Made by a program: the position numbers and the translations under genes. This document shows positions 26,001 through 38,000 of a DNA stretch of 64,000 nucleotides, one piece after another (position 1 is the first letter of the stretch; every line of letters begins with the position of its first letter). The notes under the pieces are model-generated. The model saw nothing but the letters and a program-made list of their open reading frames with translations, was not told the DNA's origin and ran no database searches. Source of the DNA: Tribonema minus (lineage: Eukaryota; Sar; Xanthophyceae; Tribonematales; Tribonemataceae); assembly GCA_017506865.1 (NCBI GenBank), contig JAFCMP010000154.1:62001-126000 (forward strand). The letters run 5' to 3'.

Positions 26001-29000
26001 CAAGCGCGTGCGCTTCCCGGAGTTTGTGTACGCGTTCTTCGAGCCCCCGCGCGCGGCGGCGGCGGCGGTAGCAGCGCTCAGCGCGGACGGGCGGCAGCGG
26101 CTCGCGCGCGAGGCAGACGAGAGCCGCTGGGCGCTGTACTACGGCGTGAAGGTGACGCTCCAACTTCAAATGTCGTGAACTGATGCCCCAACTTCAACAA
26201 AAGTAGTGCAGGGGGAATATGGCGTCGCCACGAGACGGCTGCCCGCGTGATAATTTTGTAGTACTTGATTCTATTCTAAAGAGATCCTTCTACCTCAACT
26301 CTTGTCGTGGAAGTGCTCGAGAAGCAACGTTGCCACGAGACGGCTGCCCGCATGATACCTTTGAAGTACTGCGTTATGACGAGAAGCTGCCTCGACTCCT
26401 GTCACTTGTGCGTCGTGACCATGGCGCTTACTCACGTGCACTGAGAAAATTACAAAGGCTGCAGTACTTTCACTCTGAAGTGCTTCGAAGTGCCGCTGGG
26501 CACAAGCCGCGGTACTGGGCCATGTCGTAGCGTGCAAGTGCGCAGGTATGTCCAGCTTGAATTAGGCGCACAGCCTGGGTAGACAAGCAGCGCACGGGCA
26601 GAGCTGCATGTCTTGCGCCACGTTACAGCCTTTCTGTTCTGCCCCTCGAGCGGACGTAAAGATAGTACACGCAGCCGAAGTGGCAGTACGTCGTACACCG
26701 CGTCTCGTTGTCGCCGCCTCACGCAACAAGGCAGCACCACACTCAGCCGCACGCAATGCTCAATGTTGCTCACGCCTCACGCTGCCACGCTGCACCGCCC
26801 CCCCCCCCCCCTCAACTCACGCCCCTACCCCCCACCCCCCACCCCCTTCCTCCCCCCCTTGGCAGGCCCTGTGCCGCGAGAACTGCGAGGCGCGCCTGTT
26901 CTGGCAGCTGCTCGACGAGACGCAGGGCGAGGACTGGGCGGCCTTCTTCACGTACGCGCTGGCGGTGGTCGAGGCAAGTGTGCTGGCTTGCTTCTTTCCT
27001 CTGTGATTCAGCACCCATCTGCACCCACCTGGCCCGTATGTGTGACAGTGACGATATGCCTACAATCACAGATGGTGCTACACTGGAGTACCTCAACATC
27101 AACGTGCACAGAGTACCTTACACATGCCGCCTGCCGCTGATGTATATGCTTGGAAGTATCATGTACGCCGAAACCCTGACCCAGTATCCTGGCTCTAACC
27201 GAACCTAACCCTATAGCCAGCTGTATGGTATACCCATACCTGCACGAGTATGTCGGAAGTAGACCGTACTGCGCGAGGGATTGGCGGCAGTGCGTGGGCC
27301 TGCGCGTCCATTCACCCACTACCGCAGGCGGATCGCGCAACGTTTGCGTCCGCCCACCACTCACGCGCGCGCAACCATCCGCCGCCGCTCGCGAACGTGT
27401 GATGGAGGCAAACCCTTCCGTCAGCTCAACAAGCAGTTCGAGTCACCTTGATTCTCTCAAAGGGGCCATCCTCGACTCCGATGAACGCTTCGCAATGGTT
27501 CACGCGCCAGCCTGACGTTTCAACCGCCCGTGAAACGTCGCCGGTGCAGGGGGCAGCGGGCGCTTACGCGTGGAAGTATCACATCACCTGAGCCCAACCC
27601 CTACAATCCGACCCTCAACCCTAAGACCTCATCGCAACCCTACAACCAGTTTTGTACTTCAACTCACCGCGCGCAACCATTCCTTCGCCGCCGCCGCAGG
27701 GGGCAGCGGGCGCCCCCCTGCGCGCGCAGTGGGGGCCCCTCCGCGCCGCTGGCACGCTGCACGAGTACACGCAGCAGCTGTCGACGGCTGGCGGCGCCGC
27801 CGCCGCCGCCGTAGCCGCCGCCGCCGCTGCCGCCGTCGCTGTTGCCGCGGAGGCAGCGGACCGCGACGTCGACGGCGATCTGGATGCCGCGAAGCGCGCA
27901 CCCGGGGCGGCGGCGGCGGCGGTGGCGGCGGCGGCGGAGGGAGCTGGCGCGGAGGTGAGTGCTTCCGCCTCGCTCAAACTGGTTTGCGCGATGGTGACTG
28001 TATGTAATGATTGCTTCCGCTTGCCTCGAAGTGCTACTGCGTCACCTTCTATGCAAAAATGCATTGCCTGCGATGGGTGGGCGGCGGCGGCGGCGGCGGT
28101 GGCGGCGGAGGGAGCCGGCGCGGAGGTACTTGAAGTACCTGTTGTCGCATTGCTGAAGTGCGTCTGCGCGTCGCTTGTGATGATGCACGTGCGATGAGTG
28201 CGGAGGTAATTGTATGTAGTGATTGCTTTCGCTTCTCTCGAAGTGCTTCTGCATTGGCTTCATGGCAAAAAAGCAGTACCTGCAATGGGTGCCAGTACTT
28301 TGGAGTGCTCTCAAAGCGCGCGTTGCAGGTATTATGCGCAGCCTGATTGCATCTTTCTTTACTGGTGGGTTTTTGCTGCGCATGCACACCTTGCGCGCCA
28401 CTCAAACGTGGCGTTGTTTTGTAACTGTCATGTAACTGCTCCGTAACTGCAGATAATATGGGTGCCCACAGCGGACGCACTGGCGGCCGCGCGTCACATA
28501 CTGAGCAAGTCCCTGCCGGAGCAGCGCGAGCAGGTGCGCGCGCAGCAGGCACTTCAAGTTGAAGTTATAGCACAGCACTGCAAAGTAGTAATGATATGCA
28601 ATGAATATATCATGTGCTTCTGCTTCAAAGGGCAGCACAGGTGTGCCTCACATTACTTACGCATAGCCGACGGACTGCTGCCTTGAGCATTTGTGAAGCT
28701 GAACGGCGATAAGTATTGTTCGCATCACTGGCTCTTAAAGACTGTAGAGCGTTGAAGGCAAGATCTGTGGCACATGCCCATGAAGTCATCACAACCAGGT
28801 GCATGTATGGGGCGACTTGTCTTGTAGTGACGTTAGGATACCAGCTGATTCCACCCACTTTCCCAATGCCACATGCGCCAGGAGCGGTGTACTTTTGATG
28901 TTCATTGATTCAAAATAAAACATCTTCCTATTGCAGGTACTGTTGATCACTCACCTGGCGAGGCTGCAGGGGTTTGCGCACGACCCCTCTGCACCAGCGC

Positions 29001-32000
29001 ACTTTGCAACAGTCGCAACGGCTCCTCGCGCCCGTTTTTCATGCTCCTGACGGCTTGGTGTGCAGTGCTGCCGCCAGTGACCCATGCTGACGGAAGCGCG
29101 CCCCTGTTCCGCCCTCTCTGCAGTGTTGCTGCACCGAACTTCCGGCGCTTGCACCATTCCTTTCTCCTGCCTTCAAGGCTAGTCTACCAGCCGAGTAGTA
29201 CTCTGCTGCGGCTGCGTGCCTGGCCGTGCTGGTCTGCGCCTAGCCCCAACCCCTACTTAAAGCCTCAACCTCAAGCAAGCAGCGGTTTGCACGCTGCTGC
29301 TGCCGTGCCCACGCACGCCCTGTCAGAACCTCCCCCCTCTCATGCGCCCGCTGCCTGTCTGTAACTGTTACCGCCGTAAGTGCTGCCACGCTCTGAACAT
29401 CAGGAGCTGGCGGCGGTCAGCGCAATCTCCGTGAGTCGCGAAGGGCGCATGCCCCCCGCCGCCGTGCCGCCAACCCTAACTCCAATCCTCACCTCAAGCA
29501 AGCAGTGGTTTGCACGCTGCCCAAAGACACGCATCTGTAACTGTCACCGCCGTAACTGCCGCGACGCTGTCAACATCAGGCGCTCGCCGCGGTCAGCGCA
29601 ATCTCCGTCAGCCGCGAGGGGCGCATGCCCCCCGCCGCCGCTGCACTCCCCCCCTCTGCAGCAGTGAGCAAGCAGCCCAAAACCGAGGCAGGGGGGCCCG
29701 CAGGGGGGTCTCGCGAGGGGGTACCGGCGGGGGAGGAGGGGTGCCTGGACCTGTTCTTGCTGATGCGCGTGCTGCTACACTCGTACAAGGAGGAGCAGGC
29801 GAGTGTCTGCAAAATTGGGCTGCGTCGTACTGTGAGAGTGGGGCTGCATGCGCACTTCCTTGTGTTGACCCGCCCCCCTCTCCGCCTGCTGATGTGGTGA
29901 ATGTATCGTGTGCCACATGCAAGGGGCAGCGCGATGGTGCCCTGATGTTGACGTGTAGGTACTGATGCGCGTGCTGCTCCTCCACTGTCACAAGGAGGAG
30001 CAGGTACGTGCTTCTGCAGTGTGTTGTACCCTGGGAGGCCTTATCTGAGGAGTGCGGTTGGTTTCCGCGCGCGTATGCACATGTCAAGCGGGAGAAAGGG
30101 GCGGCGTAGTAATCTGGCTACAGACACGAATGCGTCAGCAAGTCGGCAGTGCTACTCACAGGGGCGGCGGGCACTCTGCGTCTGAGGAAGTGGTTGACGG
30201 TAATCGGAGACTACCATAGACACCCTCTCAGTGCTTTGTAAAGCCACTTCTGCGTGCTCTCATTTGCTTGGACAACCTGCAACTGGTCAAGCCTCCACTT
30301 TTACAGCAGGCTTTGCTGCACAAATTTGCAGACGCGTATACATACGTATGCGATGGCACCGGCAATGCCAGCGCTTGTCTAGTCACCGAAGCGTTGCTGA
30401 AACCTAGTTGCTTGATTGCTGACGATTCGATCAGGGAGTTGAGTCTGCAGTTGGTCTTTGCCAACTATACTCTGTGAGTTGAGCTGTACTCATGCTGCAC
30501 TCTTTGCGTACTCACGTGAAACCACCCCGTGATACATGTTGTACTCGTACTGCGCTCCATGCGTACTCAATGTAAACCCCCAGTGCCACATGTTGAACAC
30601 GTGCTGCACTCTATTCGTACTCACGTGAAAACCACCCCGTGAAACATATTGTACTCGTGGTGTACCGTACCTGTACTCAGGTGAACCGCCGCGCCGCGGT
30701 GCGCCTCATGTTTGAGACGGCGGCTTCACGGCCCCCTACGGCATCGGTGGACGAAGCGGGGGGCGGGGGGGAGGGGGCGGGAGGGGAGGGGGACAGGCCG
30801 GGGAGGCTGCTCAGAGGGCTCTGGAGAAGGTGGGCTCGCCATCTACCTTGAGTACTTGAAATGATATTTTTGCTTGTTTCCATTTTTTGCTGCTTGGACA
30901 CGCTTGATTCTGAGGCAACTCCAAATTGCACCAAAATACTCCAGAATCAGCACCTCGAAGAAAACCCATGGCCGCCATGGTCTCGCATCACCCTAACCAC
31001 TGGCATCATCACTACGGCGCGTGCACGTGTAGTTCATTCATGACTCCTCGGCTGCGAGTGGCAAACTGAGTGGGGCGCGCGCTTCGAGCGTCGTTGCATC
31101 TGTGTACAAGGATAACTGTCGGGCGCTGTGGGGCGCTGAGCCGTGTACACGGCGTACACGCCATCTGCTGTAGCGTGGGCAGATAAATCATCACGCGCAC
31201 CAGCACACATCAGTGCTCCACAAGCCTGTATGCATGCATTGAGTAGCGGCGTAAAGCACATCAGCGGTGGGCCTGCCGCAGGCTTACGTCATTGCCCCCC
31301 CCCCCCCCCCCCCCGAATGTCCAGTACCGCCACAACCTGTGCGCAGCGCCTTGCGCACTTCATCGGACCGTTGACCTGACTGCCACGACCTGCACATTCT
31401 ATAACAGCCGCCCCTCACCCTTCGTTTCACTGTCGACCCTGATCACCATCATCCGCTACATGCACATTACCCCCCCCCCTCCAACCCCCCCGCCCCCGCC
31501 GCACCCCCAATTCACGGTCATCCCTGTTCACCAAGATCCACCACTTGATGATACCTACCCCCCCCTCTCCCCCTTCAACCCCCCCCCCCGTGCAGGCGGG
31601 GCGCAGATCGACGGTGGACCTGCCGCAGTTCCTGGTCATCGCGCGCGCGCTGCACCCCGACATCACCACCGGCGAGGCCGCCGCGGTATACCGCGACGCG
31701 CACGAGCGCGGCGGCGGCGCCGTGGACTTTGAGGTATGTACGTATGCATAGGGGCATCAGGGTTTCCATGGTGTGGTGGTCGGGAAGAGCTTCACATGGG
31801 GCGGGGGAATGAAGACGGTGCACAAGATGGCGGCAGAGTACCGCGATGCACACGAGTGCGGCGGCGCCGTGGGCTTTGAAGTGTGCATGAACGTAGGGTT
31901 ACGAGGGCATAAGATCGGTGCTTCAAGACGTGACACGTTCGCCCTCAATCCATGATGCAATCGCCAGCGTCTGTCTTACATGTCCAAGTGCCGGTGTTGG

Positions 32001-35000
32001 TGTGCTCGGCTAGCTGCAGGTGATCAAACTCGATTGCTTGTCATGGTGCAGGGCTACGCTTGTGGACTTGCGTTTGCAACATGGCTATGCCCATGGCATG
32101 GATAGCACAGGCAAGACGGCGACACGTCTCAATGACAGCTGTTTAGGATTACGGCTAGGGTGAAATCCCAACGTGAAACTGCTGACTACAGCTGCACCCT
32201 TTTCTTGTCCGTCTTTCGCTTTCGCAGGCCTTCTTGTCAGCCGCAGATCAACTTCAATTCTTCGGCAACGCTCTGCGCCTGCGGCCGCACGTGCCATCGC
32301 GAGCCGACGCGGGTGCCCTGGGGGCCCCTGTTCGGGCCCAAATAGGGTCCCTTGTGCACCTGCACTACCACGCCCTCAAGGCAAGTCACGTAAAGTGTGC
32401 TGCAAGACCGTTGTTGATTCACTTTGCACGGGGTTGGGGGGCAGGGTTGGGATTAAGTCGGGATTTGCGTAACCACTGAGAGGTGTGTTGTCTGCATGCT
32501 TGGCTCAGTTGTTGCTGAGCTTGTAGAAGCCGGTGCTCGTAGCAATGAGGGCGAGGGTATTAGGTCATGTTGCTTGCATTGCATTACCCTGCTGCCAGAC
32601 GGATCAGATGCTGTTTCGTGCATTCTAGGTCGCGGTGGACCCACAACTAATCAACTCTGAAGACTGCTCCTCTCTGCATTGACTGCTCTGCTGAGTCATA
32701 CCACATCCAAAGACATCGCAACTAGCTAGCGCTTCTCAGTGTACCCTGATGATTCTCGCCCTGACCACAACAAAAACACCATGTCTGCCCTCTCACTCAA
32801 AACCATCATTGGGCCCTGATGCTGGAGCGCGTTGTGTCGCTGCAAGGTGTGCCAATCACACAAGGACACAACTGATCTCACCCCTGCCTTGCCTTCTCAA
32901 CCTTTGTCACAACTGCTTTTGTGCACGTGCGCAGCCTGCACTGCTAGCGGCCCACGAGGGCCTGCCGGAGGCCGCCGGCGCCAAGCTGCTCAGAGCGCAG
33001 AAGCTCGTGGAGGTGAGAGCGGTGCTAGCTACTTAGAGCGCGGGCGCGGTGAAGATTGCTCGTTAATAATCCTTGAAGCTGTCCAGGAATGTTGCGTGCA
33101 CGCATCGACAAGAGACACACACGAAACACCCGCTGACTGATGCGTGTCACAAGTGCGCTTCAAGAGACGGCGCAGCGTCACAGCAGTGACAGCGGCTTTA
33201 CGCTGGCTGCGATTGGCACCTCCTCACACGCGCTCCCTCTCCTCAGCCTCAACGCCCTGAGACCGTGCAGATTCGCCGGCAGAACTCCAAAAGGCGGGTC
33301 AGCGCCGCGGCGACGGCGGCAACGCGGTCATGTCGACTGATACCAGTACCTCCAGCCTTCCTGCCTTTCCCCCTCGGTTTTCTCAATAGCTGGTGATTCT
33401 CAGTGAATAACTTTACCCAGTATAACAGCGCGGAAGGCCAACAACAAGTAACGATTCCTGTGCAAAACGCACTGATTTGCAGGCGGAGCTACAAGAGGCG
33501 GGCCAGCGCCGCGGCGGCGGCGGCGCCGGTTTCACGTGGGCCGACATCGACGGCGCAAGACCCCTAGGCGCGTTCAGGCGACTGCTGGGCCTGCTGTACC
33601 ACCTGCGCACGCTGCGCCACGAGAGCGGGCCCGGGCATGAGAGCCCTGTGGCTGAAAGAGGTGTGTATGTACGTATGTATATATGTATGTATGTGTGTGT
33701 CGCGTTTCGGGTCGGGTAGGGTTAGGGATAGGTCTAGGACGGGGTCACGGTAAGGGGTAGGGTTAGGGTTAAGGTTGTACCACCTGCGCACGCTGCGCCA
33801 TGAGAGCGGGACCGGGCATGAGAGCCCCGCCGCCGAAAGAGGTATGTCGTGTTAGGGGTAGGGGTAGGGTTAGGGTTGGGGCTAGGATGAGTGTCATAAT
33901 TAGGGGTAGGGTTAGTGTTAAGGCTGTAATACCTGCGTACGCTGTGCCACGAGAGCGGACACGGACACAAGAGCCCCGTGGCCAAGAGAGGTGTTTCGCC
34001 TTAGGGGTAGGGTTACGGGGGGGGGTTACGATTAGAATTGTGATAAGGGTAGGAAGTGTATTACCTGAGCACGCTGCGTCACAAGAGCAGACCCGCAGTG
34101 ACGGCTAGTAAGGATTAGTGCTAGGTCAGGTTTAGGGTAAGAAGCGTAGCACCTGCGCAGACTGCGTTGTGAGAGCGGGAACAGGCATGAGAGCCCCGTC
34201 GAGAGGTGTGCACCCTCTTACAGGAAGGGTAAGAAACATTATGGCGAGGGGTAGATTTAGGGTATGTGTTGGGGTTGGGGAGCAGGGAGACTGCTCGCAG
34301 AACAGAGCAGGTGCTGTGCGCGCCTAGAGCAGGGGGCCGGTGGGCCGCGCCACGAAGGAGCAGATCCAAGCCCGTTGCAGATATTCCTTCTATCCGCAAC
34401 TTTGTTACTTCGAAGGATGATCACAAGGGTACTTTGGAATGCACTGCTGATCAAATCCACACTTCAGCCTTGAAGGTGACCACTTGAGCTTGCTGCGCGT
34501 GCCTGGAGCAGGAGGGCGGTGGGCCTTGCGCACAGCTCGCAAGCATTAATACCTGCTGTACAAGGGTACTCAAGCAACATAGACTACTTAGTACGTGATT
34601 TTTCAAGCAGGCAGGTTGCTTAAAAACAAAGTTAAAAGGTCACAACGCAATTTTGCTGCGCGCGCCTGAAACAGGGGGACGTTGGGCCGTGCGCGCAACG
34701 GAGCGCGAGCTGCGCGAGCACTGATACTTGGTACACAAGGGTACTCAAGCAGCATAGTATGTGACTGTTCCAACAGGCACTTTACTTTTAGCCCTAACTC
34801 TAACCTAACTAACACGATCTCGCTACACATGACTGGAGCAGGGGGGCGCTGGGCCGTGCGCGCAACGGAGCGCGAGCTGCGCGCCCTGGAGAGCGTGTTC
34901 CTGGACCTGCCGCCGGGCGCCGTGCTGAGCGCTGCCATTGGCACCATCGCCACCACGCGGCTGAAGATGGCGGTCATCAAGGTCCGTGGCCAATCATGTT

Positions 35001-38000
35001 TTGTTGAAAATATATACTCCTATTGTAAAGAAGCAGACTCTTGAATGTGAATCGGGTGCGCGGCGCGATACGATGACTGATTTGGATTATCACGTACTTG
35101 TGAATACATCTATGTTGTTGAGCGCCGCGCTGAGCGCTGCCGTTCGCACCATCGCTGCCACGCGGCTGAAGATCGCGGTCATCGAGGTTTGTGGCCAACT
35201 GAATTCTTTCGAAATAATTTCAAACTCTTGGGTTGCATGGCGCGGCAAGTGCAACCTCGGTTTTGTACATGAATTCTTAGGTAGTTCTGTGCCGCCGGGC
35301 GCCGTGCTGAGCGCTGCCATGGGCAGCATCGCCACGTAAAAGCAAACTGTTGGGTGCGGATCGGTGGCATGGCGTGGCAAGGGCAAACTTGATTTTGTGC
35401 TTGTATTCTCAGGTGCTTTGATATATATTGCCAGGTGCACTGAGCGCTGCCGTGGGCGCCGCCGCTGCCATGCGGCTTAAGATTACAGTCATTAAGGTCC
35501 ATGGCCAATTGCTGTTTTTGCACATGAGAGCAAACTCTCGGATGTGAAACGGTTGCACGGCCCGACGAGCTTGTCCTTGACATTTCAGGTACTTGCGAGG
35601 ACGTTGTTGGTGCCGCGCTGATTGCTGCCATTGGCGCTATTGCCGCCACGAGGTTGACAATCGCAGTCACCAAGGTTAATACCCAATTGATCTTCTTGTA
35701 CTTCGAAGAAGAAGAAACGTCGCGCATTGATGTGTGTTTCTGTGCTTTGGTAGTTCTGCATCGCCGGCATGGAACACTGCTGAGGGCGCCATCGCCGCCA
35801 CGCGGCTGAAGATTGCAGTTGTTAAGATCTGCGTCCGATGCCGATTCTCAAATCATTAAAACACCCCCCTTCTTGCTCTTTGCGTCCGCAGGTGCAGAGG
35901 TCGTGGAAGGCGTGCCTGTCGCGCAGGCTATGCCTGCCGCCCGCAGCGCTGCTCATCTTGCGCCCCGGCTACCTGCGCGGGCGGGGCGGCCTCATCTCGC
36001 GCCTCGTCATGCGCCCGCCGTCGTGGAGCCAGCAGCTGATCGCTGAGGTGCAGTGAGGCTCTACACGTGCTACTTCGAAGTGTTCTGATTGCTGAAACGG
36101 CTCCATCAAAACAGGCTTCACTTGGCCAATGTAATGCGTCCGCTGTCGTGGAGCCAGCAGCTGATCGCTGAGGTGCAGTGGGGCGTTACTGCTGCTGATC
36201 AAACTGCTGGATCGGCCCAAAAACGAATTAGTCTGCAATATGTATCGTACTGCGATTAGTGAGACGGCCCAATAAACGCAGTCTGCACATGGGCAACGTC
36301 GCGCGTGTGCTGTCGTGGAGCCAGCAGCTGATTGCTGAGGTGCTGTGAGGCGCTACACTTCTGAAGTACATTATTTTTTTTTTGTCGAAACGTATGTTGT
36401 CGCGGGGCCAATGCCTGATTGCTGAGGTGCGTTAAGGCGCTCCCACTGACACTGTGACCGCTGCAGCGTCAAAATGCAAAATTGTAAGGTAGTACATGGC
36501 GTGGGCGTTAGTTTAAATCGCGTAGGGTGTGCGCCTCCCGGAAGCGCTTCAACTGCAACACTGCCTAGGTGGACGTGCACGCCTTGGCAACACCGCGTCA
36601 GCGAGCAGCAGAAGCGGCCTGCATGTGTGGTGCCCCTTGCGGCTCAGGATGCATGATGCGCTCTGCCAGCATGAAGGGATAGGGTTGGGGTCAGAGCTGG
36701 GGTTGGGGTTAGGTTACAGCGATGCAATGACTGCAGGACATCAAAGCCCACGGCTACCCTGCAAGCGCGCAGAGTCAAAGTCAAAGTCCGAGTAGAGTTT
36801 TTGATGTTCCGCGTTCCCTTGGGTTGCAGACACCGAGGGGTACTGAGAAAGAGAAGGAGCACCTCCACCTGCCCATGCATGTATTGCGCTATTGAAGTGG
36901 CTCGCAAGTAGCTCACAACATGTCGATCGCACACCATCAATACTGATGAGCAAGTGCCGCCTTCTGTGGTCTGCCCTCAGGTTTAAGCACCTGCTGACGT
37001 GTGCAGAGTTCACATTGTGACGCTCCTACAAACTGGCAGCTGTGCTGAGACATGCCTCCTGCCATGCGGTAGTGTGCTCCCCCCCCCCCCCCCCCCCCCT
37101 CCCACAGGTCTACGCATTCAGACTCGCTGGGCCTACCGTGTACAAAGTTCACATCGTGACGCTCCTAAAACCGTCAGCTGTGCTGAGTCATGCCCCCTGC
37201 CATGCGCGCCCCGCCCTCCTCAGATCTGAACGTTGAGACTTGCTGACAAAGAGCGCGGGCCCGCCATGTGCAAACCTCACATCGCGACGCTCCTAAAAAC
37301 TGGAAGCTGTGCTGAGCCATGCCCCCTGCCATGCGGTGGTGCGCTCCCCCCCCCCCCTTGCAGACCTATGCGCTGAGACTCGCTGACGAAGAGCGCGCCC
37401 ACCGTGTACCAAAAATTTCATTGTGATGCTCCTAAAACGCGGCAGCTATGCTGAGCCATGCCCCCTGCCATGTGATGGTGCACTCTCCCTTCCTCAAATC
37501 TTCACGTTGAGACTCGCTGACGAAGAGCGGCCCACCGTGTGCAAACTTCACGCTGTGACGCTCTTTCAAAAGAAAACGCTGTGTGCTGAGCCATGCCCCC
37601 CCTGGTGCGCTCCCCCCCCCCCCCCCCCCCCTCAGATCTATGCGCTGAGACTTGCTGACGAAGAGCGGGCGCACCGGCTAGGCCTGCCGAAGCCCTTCCC
37701 GCCGGTGACCCTGGCCCACCTCACCTATCGCCTGCTGCTAGGTAAAGCAGACGTGCTGTATTGCATGGCACGTTGTTGCGTGATTGATACCGTAAAAGCG
37801 TACCATGAATATTGTGCCGGTCGCTCGTGAAGGGTTGTGGGTCGCTGTTCTCGTCGTGTTTCAGCATGATCACATACATACTGTACTCATTGAACTTCAG
37901 GTAGCGCGAGTCTTGTTGACTGGAGGTTTTGCCGCACATCAAAGTACGATACCTGAAACGAAAGCAGACCACGAGCTGAGAACTTGGTCAATTACAGCTG

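Noticed and set aside
36560-36640. Exon between exons 29 and 30 (VDVHALATPRQRAAEAAC)
   Set aside because: There is a possible acceptor CTGCCTAG, but no GT donor in the right phase; kept as a weak candidate only.
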